This document shows positions 57,819 to 64,000 of a stretch of DNA of 64,000 nucleotides, piece after piece. Origin of the DNA: CADEFQ01 sp050185195. Its GTDB lineage: Bacteria > Pseudomonadota > Gammaproteobacteria > Steroidobacterales > Steroidobacteraceae. Made by a program: the position numbers and the translations under genes. Each line of letters opens with the position of its first letter. Positions within the stretch are counted from its first letter, which is position 1. The notes beneath the pieces are model-generated. The model had not been told where the DNA came from and searched no databases. It worked only from the letters and a program-made list of their open reading frames with translations. Where the stretch lies: the NCBI GenBank assembly GCA_050185195.1, contig JBFWZQ010000001.1, forward strand, positions 124,001-188,000. The letters are read 5' to 3'.

Positions 57819-58547
57819 ATGACTGCCGGAATCGAGGACAGGAGGAAGAAGCTATTCACGGTGCCGAGGCCGCTGCTGACGGAGGCAAACAAGTTGATTC
57901 GCTCGGCTGCCCGTTTCTCAAGCGAGGACATCAATGGCTGCAGATTGACTCGGGATGAGTTCATCACTCGCTGGCTGCGCGCCGATATGACCATCCTGCT
58001 CGGCATGTCTCCGAACTCAGAACCTGCCTCACGGGTTCTGCGCAAGAATCTGGTTGACCGTCGCGCTGGGGAAAAGAATAGTGACAGGTACGCCCAACTC
58101 AACGTCAAACTGCCAAGCGATGTGGCCGACCAGCTGGATGAACAGAGCACGCGCCTCGGAATTCCGCGCGACCTGATCATGGAGACGCTGCTGGAGCGAA
58201 TCGTAAATCGCCTGCACAGTGCGAGAGACATTCTGGACGGCGGTGGCGGAGATGACTCTGGCGTCTTGTACAGCAGCCTTCTGGTGTCCGAAGCGGATGC
58301 AGAAGATCAGCTGAACGGCTCGCCGGCAATCGATGCGATTGCGCAGATCGAGAATATTCCCTATACGAGAGCATTCGAAGAGTACTGGCGACTCTCACCC
58401 AAGCGTCGCGCGGAGATTCGCGCGCGCCCGGATGTCATCCGGAAGATCAATGAGTTCGAGGCGAACGCTCCAGCCTACGAGGAAGCATTGGCGAAACTTC
58501 TCGACGAACCGCGTCGCCGACGACACCCCGGGGGCCGCCATGGCTGA
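57819..58547 (+). CDS. Unknown protein with a ribbon-helix-helix-like middle segment
   Basis: A 242-residue protein not recognised. Residues about 85-135 (DRYAQLNVKLPSDVADQLDEQSTRLGIPRDLIMETLLERI) have the strand-helix-helix pattern of CopG/ribbon-helix-helix DNA-binding proteins. The N-terminal 60 residues are similar in kind (SRFSSEDINGCRLTRDEFITRWL), so two such units are possible. The C-terminus is helical and charged. Visibly lower GC than neighbours marks it as acquired. Its stop overlaps the next gene by eight bases. Confidence 0.65.
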   Translation: MTAGIEDRRKKLFTVPRPLLTEANKLIRSAARFSSEDINGCRLTRDEFITRWLRADMTILLGMSPNSEPASRVLRKNLVDRRAGEKNSDRYAQLNVKLPSDVADQLDEQSTRLGIPRDLIMETLLERIVNRLHSARDILDGGGGDDSGVLYSSLLVSEADAEDQLNGSPAIDAIAQIENIPYTRAFEEYWRLSPKRRAEIRARPDVIRKINEFEANAPAYEEALAKLLDEPRRRRHPGGRHG

Positions 58548-58824
58548 CCGCGCAAGTTTGACAGCGCACGCCGCCGCCCGATCACGAGAGCGCGGTATTC
58601 CGCCTCTCGTCATCGATTGGCTGCAGGCCTATGGCGCTGAGCAATTCGACGGCCAGGGCGCCAGAGTGCGCTACTTCGACCGGCGTTCGAAGCGGCAACT
58701 TGAGCGCGACGTCGGCAGTGCAGTTGTCCACAAGTTGAATCATTGGCTCAACTGCTATCTGGTGGAAAGCAATGACGGGGCCGTAGTGACGGTCGGGCAT
58801 CGGCAGCGCCCTATCCGGCGGTAG
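58540..58824 (+). CDS. Small protein of a family common on mobile elements
   Basis: A 94-residue protein. LTAHAAARSRERGIPPLVIDWLQAYG, then GARVRYFDRRSKRQLERDVG and VVTVGHRQRPIRR belong to a family I recall from integrative elements and plasmids of proteobacteria (DUF4258-like), with no assigned function. The fold resembles small RelE/BrnT-like toxin proteins in length and basic character, but this is not shown. Overlaps the preceding gene by eight bases, so they may act as a pair. Confidence 0.65.
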   Translation: MADRASLTAHAAARSRERGIPPLVIDWLQAYGAEQFDGQGARVRYFDRRSKRQLERDVGSAVVHKLNHWLNCYLVESNDGAVVTVGHRQRPIRR

Positions 58825-58877
58825 CGCCGATTGCCTGACGCGTAAGCCGGCCCTCCCATTCAAGAGGATGCTGAGCG

Positions 58878-59480
58878 ATGTCGTTACCTATCCAGGAACT
58901 TTCCTGCACGGGCTGCAACTTCGAGCAGAGCCTTGTAGCCGATCTGCCGTACATCCGATACGCCTTGAATGATTCCCGATTCGCCCACGGGAGTTCATCG
59001 CACGATTGGTGCCACTCCTGCGGAAAGGTCTGCAGCGCCGAAAGGCTCGAAGATATCGAAGTCCTGGAGCGTGCCGTGCTGGAAGCGGAAACTTTCATAC
59101 GCGGAGGGGTGCTCACACGCCTTCGCAAGCGCCTGTTTGGAAGCATGAGCGCACTCAGGGTCCGAGCGGTGACGATCCTCGTCAAGCGTCGCAATGACCT
59201 CGAGTGGCGCCGACAACGCGTAGCACCCGCCCACTGCTTCGAGTGTGGGGGTACCCGGCTGTCGCAGATTCCCTGGTCATCGCTGAGGCCCCGGACCGTC
59301 GATGGACACCCGATTCCTGTTGATATCGGGCTTCAGCATGTTTGCGGCGGGCACCTGCAATTTTTCTGGAACGACGAAATCCGGGTAAATGTCCGCCCCA
59401 GCACAAAGGTCCTGCATCCGGAAGGACGCTTTTTGTGGGAGGAATCAACTGAGCCCGATTGGCGGGACAACGTACTGTAA
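58878..59480 (+). CDS. Unknown cysteine-rich protein, probable zinc-binding
   Basis: A 200-residue protein not recognised. Cysteine pairs suggest two zinc sites: CTGC near residue 10, CHSCG and C at about 45-52 (HDWCHSCGKVCSAERL), CFECGG at about 117-122 and HVCGGH at about 150. The middle is a basic helix (LRKRLFGSMSALRVRAVTILVKRRNDLEWRR). No signal peptide. Last gene of the accessory insert, before the gltD convergent end; codon use is less GC-rich than in gltD. Confidence 0.6.
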   Translation: MSLPIQELSCTGCNFEQSLVADLPYIRYALNDSRFAHGSSSHDWCHSCGKVCSAERLEDIEVLERAVLEAETFIRGGVLTRLRKRLFGSMSALRVRAVTILVKRRNDLEWRRQRVAPAHCFECGGTRLSQIPWSSLRPRTVDGHPIPVDIGLQHVCGGHLQFFWNDEIRVNVRPSTKVLHPEGRFLWEESTEPDWRDNVL

Positions 59481-59520
59481 AGAGGCCGGCGCGCGAGCCC
59501 ATGGAAAGCCGCCAAACCCG

Positions 59521-60930
59521 TCAGCCCACCCCGAGCTGCGCGAGGATCCCCTTCGCCGCCTCGCGACCTTCGAACACCGCGGTCACGACGAGGTCGGCGC
59601 CACGCACCATGTCCCCGCCCGCGAACACCTTCGGATTCGTCGTCCGGAAGGGCGTCGCCCTGGCCGCCGAGACACGCACGCGGCCGTTGGGGTGCAACAG
59701 GATGCCGTGCGCATCGAACCATGGCGCCGGGCTCGGCTGGAATCCGAACGCGATCACGACGGCATCGGCGGGGATGATCTCCTCGCTGCCAGGCACGGTT
59801 TCCGGGATGCGCCGGCCGCGCGGACCCGGCGGCCCGAGGCGGGTCTGCACGACCTTGACGCCTTCGACCCGATCCCCGCCCACGATCTCGATCGGCTGGC
59901 GGTTGAAGAGGAACTCGACGCCCTCTTCCTTGCTGTTCTTGTAGTCGCGGCGCGAGCCCGGCATGTTCGCCTCGTCGCGCCGATACGTGCACACGACCGA
60001 CGCCGCGCCCTGGCGGATCGCGGTGCGGTTGCAGTCCATGCTCGTGTCGCCGCCGCCCAGCACCACCACGCGCTGGCCGTGCAGATCGATGCGCGGCGCG
60101 TCGCTCGCCTCACCGAGCAGGTGGCGGATGTTCGAGACGAGATACGGCAGGGCGTCGTACACGCCCGGCAGGTCTTCGCCCGCGAAGCCGCCCTTGACGT
60201 GCGTGTAGGTGCCCATGCCGAGGAACACCGCGTCGTGTTCCGCGAGCAGGCGCTCGAAGGCGATGTCGCAGCCGACTTCAATGCCGAGGCGGAACTCGAC
60301 GCCCATGCCCTCGAGGATTTCGCGGCGCTTCTCGACGACCGCGTTCTCCAGCTTGAACGGCGGGATGCCGTAGGTCAGCAGGCCGCCGATGCGCGCATAA
60401 CGGTCGTAGACGATCGGCTTCACGCCGCTGCGGGCGAGCACGTCGGCGCAGGCGAGCCCCGCGGGACCCGCGCCCACGATGCCGACGCTGCGGCCGGTGG
60501 GCACGACATTCGACATGTCGGGCCGCCAGCCCTGCTTGAAGGCCTCGTCGGTGATGTATTTCTCGATCGCGCCGATCGAGACGGCGCCGTGCCCATCGTT
60601 CAACGTGCACGCGCCTTCGCACAGGCGATCCTGTGGGCAGATGCGGCCACAGATCTCGGGCAGGGAGTTCGTCTTGTGGGACAGCTCCGCTGCCTCGACT
60701 AGATTTCCCTCTTCGATCAGCTTCAGCCAGTTCGGGATGTAGTTGTGCACGGGGCACTTCCACTCGCAGAACGGGTTGCCGCAGGACAGGCAACGCGAGG
60801 CCTGCTCCGCCGCCCCCGCCGCGTCGTAGGGCTTGTAGATCTCGGCGAACCGGACCACGCGCTCCTCGATCGGGAGCTTTTCCTGCTCGCGCCGGGGAAC
60901 GTTCAGGAACTGGAGGTATTTGTCATTCAT
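59521..60930 (-). CDS. gltD: Glutamate synthase small subunit
   Basis: A 469-residue iron-sulfur flavoprotein. The N-terminal 4Fe-4S cysteines are CLSCGNPFCEWKCP and CGRICPQDRLCEGAC; the FAD motif is VGIVGAGPAGLACADVLARSG; the NADPH motif is VVVLGGGDTSMDCNRTA. It passes electrons from NADPH to the large subunit. It lies 24 bases after gltB in the usual gltBD order. Confidence 0.97.
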   Translation of the reverse strand: MNDKYLQFLNVPRREQEKLPIEERVVRFAEIYKPYDAAGAAEQASRCLSCGNPFCEWKCPVHNYIPNWLKLIEEGNLVEAAELSHKTNSLPEICGRICPQDRLCEGACTLNDGHGAVSIGAIEKYITDEAFKQGWRPDMSNVVPTGRSVGIVGAGPAGLACADVLARSGVKPIVYDRYARIGGLLTYGIPPFKLENAVVEKRREILEGMGVEFRLGIEVGCDIAFERLLAEHDAVFLGMGTYTHVKGGFAGEDLPGVYDALPYLVSNIRHLLGEASDAPRIDLHGQRVVVLGGGDTSMDCNRTAIRQGAASVVCTYRRDEANMPGSRRDYKNSKEEGVEFLFNRQPIEIVGGDRVEGVKVVQTRLGPPGPRGRRIPETVPGSEEIIPADAVVIAFGFQPSPAPWFDAHGILLHPNGRVRVSAARATPFRTTNPKVFAGGDMVRGADLVVTAVFEGREAAKGILAQLGVG

Positions 60931-60954
60931 GTGCGGGCCATGCGTGGCGGGCGG

Positions 60955-63900
60955 TCACGCCGCTCGCCTCAGGTTCTCGATGAGGCTGTCGATGGAGGCG
61001 GCCTTCGGCTTCACCACCCAGAACTTGCCGACGTAGGAGCGGAAGTCGTTCAGCAGCTCCTCGCCCCATTCGCTGCCGGTCTCGGCGACGTGGCGGCCGA
61101 TCAGCGCGCGCAGGTGCTGCACGTGCGACTGCATCGCCTCGACGTGCAGGCGCGAGATGTCGATCAGCTCGTGGTTGTAGCGGTCGACGAAGTCGCGCTC
61201 GAGGTCGAGCACATAGGCGAAGCCACCGGTGAAGCCCGCGCCAAAATTGACACCGGTGCGTCCGAGCACGCAGACGACACCGCCGGTCATGTACTCGCAG
61301 CAGTGATCGCCCGCCCCCTCGACCACCGCGACCGCGCCACTGTTGCGCACCGCGAAGCGCTCGCCGGCGACGCCTGCGGCGTACAGCTCGCCGCCCGTCG
61401 CGCCATACAGGCAGGTGTTGCCCATGATGATCGTTTCGCGATGCACGAAGCCCGCCGCGCGCGGATGGCGCAGCACGATGCGCCCGCCCGCCATGCCCTT
61501 GCCGACATAGTCGTTCGCGTCACCCTCGAGATAGAGGTGCAGGCCGCCGGCGTTCCACACGCCGAAGCTTTGCCCGACATTGCCGGCGAGGCGCGCGATC
61601 ACCGGCGCATCCGCCATGCCGCTGTCGCCCCAGCGGCGCGCGATCTCGCCCGAGACGCGCGCGCCGATGGAGCGGTTGAAGTTGTTCACCGCGTAGTGCC
61701 ACTCGCCACCGCCGCGCGCCTCGATGGCCGCCTGCATGTCGGCGACCATGCGTTCGGCGAGCTCGCCCTTGTCGAAGGGCGGGTTCGACGGCGTGACGCA
61801 GTACTGCGGCCGCTCGCGCGCGAGCCCCGCCGTCGAGAGCAGCGGCGCGAGATCGAGCTTGCGCTGCTTGGACGTTTCGCCGGCCAGGATCTCGAGCAGT
61901 TCGGTGCGACCGATGATATCGGCGAGCCGTGCGACGCCGAGCCCAGCCAGGATTTCGCGCACTTCCTCCGCGACGAAGCGGAAGTAGTGCATCACCATCT
62001 CGGGCAGCCCGATGAAGAATTTCGCGCGCAGCACGTTGTGCTGGGTCGCGACGCCGGTCGCGCAGTTGTTGAGGTGGCAGATGCGCAGGTACTTGCAGCC
62101 GAGCGCGACCATCGGCGCCGTGCCGAAGCCGAAGCTCTCCGCGCCCATGATCGCGGCCTTCACCACGTCGAGGCCGGTCTTGAGGCCCCCGTCGGTCTGC
62201 AGGCGCACCTTGTGGCGCATGTCCATGAGGCGCAGCGTCTGGTGCGTCTCCGACAGCCCCAGCTCCCACGGCGTGCCGGCATAGTGGATCGAGGAAAGCG
62301 GGCTCGCGCCGGTGCCGCCGTCGTGGCCCGACACGGTGATGAGGTCCGCGTACGCCTTCGCGACGCCTGCCGCCACCGTGCCGACGCCCGGCTCGGCGAC
62401 CAGCTTCACCGATACGAGCGCCTGCGGATTGACCTGCTTCAGGTCGAAGATCAGCTGCGCGAGATCCTCGATCGAGTAGATGTCGTGGTGGGGCGGCGGT
62501 GAAATGAGGCCCACGCCGGGCCGCGCGAAGCGCAGCCGCGCGATCATCTCGTTCACCTTGTGGCCCGGCAGCTGCCCGCCCTCGCCGGGCTTGGCGCCCT
62601 GCGCGACCTTGATCTGCAGCACTTCCGCATTGACCAGGTACGCGGGCGTCACGCCGAAGCGGCCCGACGCCACCTGCTTGATCTTCGAGTTCTTCTCGGT
62701 GCCGTAGCGCACCGGGTCCTCGCCGCCCTCGCCCGAATTCGAGCGCGCGCCGAGCCGGTTCATCGCGATCGCGAGCGCCTCGTGGGCCTCGGGCGAGAGC
62801 GCGCCGAGCGACATCGCGGCGCTGTCGAAGCGCGCGATGATCGCGTCGACCGGCTCCACCGCGTCCATCGCGATGGGCTGCGCACCCGCCTTCAGGCGCA
62901 GCAGGTCGCGCAGCGCCGAGACCGGCCGCTCGTTCACGAGCCGCGCGAAGTCGCGATAGCGTTCGTAGTCGCCCGTCATGACCGCCGCCTGCAGCGTCGC
63001 GATCACGTCGGGGTTGTACATGTGGTACTCGCCGCCGTGCACGTACTTGTGGATGCCGCCCTGCTCGAGGGCCTCGCGCGGATTCCACGCGCGCGCCGCG
63101 AGCTGCGCGAGGTCGGCCGCCAGGTCGTCGAAATCGGCGCCCTGCACGCGGCTTTCCGTGCCCGTGAAACACAGGTCCACGACCTTGTCGGACAGGCCCA
63201 CGATCTCGAAGAGCTGCGAGCTGCGGTAGCTCGCGATCGTCGTGATGCCCATCTTGGACATGATCTTGTAGAGGCCCTTCCTGATGCCGGCGCGATAGCG
63301 CCGGCCGATCTCGAGGCGTTCGGCCACCTCGAGCCTGAGCCGTCCCTTGCTCATCATGTCGAAGAGCGTCTGGTAGGCCATGTACGGATACACGGCCGTC
63401 GCGCCGTAGCCGATCAGGCAGGCAAAGTGGTGCGGGTCACGCGCGGTGCCGGTCTCGACGAGCAGGTTGCACTTGGAGCGCAGCCCCGTCTTGACGAGCC
63501 GGTGGTGCACGGCGCCCGTGGCGAGCAGCGCGTGCAGCGGCAGCTTGCCGCGCACGAGGTAACGGTCGGAGAGCAGCAGCACGAGCGTGCCCTCGCGCAC
63601 CGCCTGCTCGGCCGTGTCGCAGAGGCGCAGGATCGCGGCCTCGAGCGACTCGCTTTCCGGGTACTGCAGGTCGAGGAAGATGTGCGTGACGCCGAAGTCC
63701 TCGAGCCCGAGGATCTGGCGCAGCTTGCGTTGCGAGAGGATCGGCGAGCCGAGCACGATCTGCCGCGCGTGCTCCGGGGCGGGCACGAAGATGTTGCACT
63801 CGGGCCCGATCTGCGTCTGCAGCGACATCACGATCGCCTCGCGGATCGGATCGATCGGCGGGTTCGTGACCTGCGCGAACTGCTGGCGGAAGTAGTCGTA

Positions 63901-64000
63901 GAGCGGGCGGTTCCTGTGCGACAGCACCGGCATCGGCGTGTCGTCGCCCATCGAACCCACGGCCTCGCTCTCGTCCGCCGCGAGCACGCGGATGATCTCG
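60955..64000 (-). CDS. gltB: Glutamate synthase large subunit, C-terminal two-thirds (cut by window edge)
   Basis: The frame is open to the right edge; about 1015 residues are visible of about 1500, lacking the N-terminal glutaminase domain. Visible: the end of the central domain, the FMN-binding synthase domain (LVSVKLVAEPGVGTVAAGVAKAYAD; DGGTGASPLSSIHYAGTPWELGL), the 3Fe-4S cysteines in CKYLRICHLNNCATGVATQ, and the C-terminal alpha-helix-free domain with GGRIVLRHPRAAGFV and NTCLYGATGGELYAAG. It makes two glutamates from glutamine and 2-oxoglutarate with electrons from GltD. Confidence 0.96.
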   Translation of the reverse strand, partial: EIIRVLAADESEAVGSMGDDTPMPVLSHRNRPLYDYFRQQFAQVTNPPIDPIREAIVMSLQTQIGPECNIFVPAPEHARQIVLGSPILSQRKLRQILGLEDFGVTHIFLDLQYPESESLEAAILRLCDTAEQAVREGTLVLLLSDRYLVRGKLPLHALLATGAVHHRLVKTGLRSKCNLLVETGTARDPHHFACLIGYGATAVYPYMAYQTLFDMMSKGRLRLEVAERLEIGRRYRAGIRKGLYKIMSKMGITTIASYRSSQLFEIVGLSDKVVDLCFTGTESRVQGADFDDLAADLAQLAARAWNPREALEQGGIHKYVHGGEYHMYNPDVIATLQAAVMTGDYERYRDFARLVNERPVSALRDLLRLKAGAQPIAMDAVEPVDAIIARFDSAAMSLGALSPEAHEALAIAMNRLGARSNSGEGGEDPVRYGTEKNSKIKQVASGRFGVTPAYLVNAEVLQIKVAQGAKPGEGGQLPGHKVNEMIARLRFARPGVGLISPPPHHDIYSIEDLAQLIFDLKQVNPQALVSVKLVAEPGVGTVAAGVAKAYADLITVSGHDGGTGASPLSSIHYAGTPWELGLSETHQTLRLMDMRHKVRLQTDGGLKTGLDVVKAAIMGAESFGFGTAPMVALGCKYLRICHLNNCATGVATQHNVLRAKFFIGLPEMVMHYFRFVAEEVREILAGLGVARLADIIGRTELLEILAGETSKQRKLDLAPLLSTAGLARERPQYCVTPSNPPFDKGELAERMVADMQAAIEARGGGEWHYAVNNFNRSIGARVSGEIARRWGDSGMADAPVIARLAGNVGQSFGVWNAGGLHLYLEGDANDYVGKGMAGGRIVLRHPRAAGFVHRETIIMGNTCLYGATGGELYAAGVAGERFAVRNSGAVAVVEGAGDHCCEYMTGGVVCVLGRTGVNFGAGFTGGFAYVLDLERDFVDRYNHELIDISRLHVEAMQSHVQHLRALIGRHVAETGSEWGEELLNDFRSYVGKFWVVKPKAASIDSLIENLRRAA

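Noticed and set aside
1..64000. tRNA, rRNA, insertion sequence, integrase or phage genes
   Set aside because: Looked for in intergenic gaps and by protein motif; none seen. A tRNA scan would be needed to exclude a missed tRNA.

Overview
The window is GC-rich, densely coded, and looks like the chromosome of a gammaproteobacterium. Pointers are the ftsY-ftsE-ftsX-rpoH order, coaBC-dut, rpmB-rpmG-mutM, gltBD, and three large TonB-dependent receptors with partner genes. The receptor types, the FecI/FecR locus and the CIRCE-controlled rpoH suggest a Steroidobacterales/Nevskiales/Xanthomonadales-like lineage. This is inferred from gene content only; no rRNA or other marker is present to fix the taxon.

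Layout. 1-10061: an uptake/catabolic locus. Five minus-strand genes form a tight operon (TonB receptor, Sel1-type periplasmic protein, TonB receptor, Sel1-type protein, Tat-exported FAD oxidoreductase). Divergent from it are a LuxR-type regulator and a GPH-family transporter, with a perfect inverted repeat between the two units. 10161-16539: gdhA, an exported M24 peptidase, a rhomboid protease, an MHS-family transporter, a lipoprotein and trmB. 16568-24463: a FecI/FecR-controlled operon (sigma factor, anti-sigma factor, STN-type TonB receptor, TPR protein, M19 dipeptidase homologue lacking part of its metal site, second TPR protein). 24549-29375: marC, a small acidic protein, a Rieske protein, an AmpG-like permease, xth, pyrE, a DUF4124 protein. 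29376-29856: a non-coding segment bounded by two hairpin-plus-heptad-repeat elements facing each other. 29857-39540: dut, coaBC, radC, bactofilin, a Tsx-like porin, rpmB, rpmG, mutM, a second DNA glycosylase, ggt, coaD, rsmD. 39601-45275: lipase-like lipoprotein, ftsY, ftsE, ftsX, rpoH. 45312-52012: an OmpA-type lipoprotein, a hotdog protein, an Mpo1-like protein, gcdH, an M48 protease, a MATE transporter and an unknown gene. 52076-52473: a probable structured RNA with its own promoter and terminator. 52480-56586: cytochrome c, NTF2-like protein, TetR regulator, trypsin-like protease and FHA membrane protein. About 56583-59480: a small accessory insert with visibly lower GC (a truncated gene, vapBC, three poorly known genes). 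59521-64000: gltD and gltB, the latter cut by the window edge.

How the parts work together. Both receptor loci combine outer-membrane uptake with periplasmic repeat proteins and an exported enzyme, each under its own regulator (LuxR-type or ECF sigma/FecR), which suggests two substrate-specific scavenging systems. The rpoH promoter region is the clearest regulatory find: a perfect CIRCE operator lies on the -10 region of a sigma-E-type promoter, so heat-shock sigma production appears to be induced by envelope stress and repressed by HrcA.
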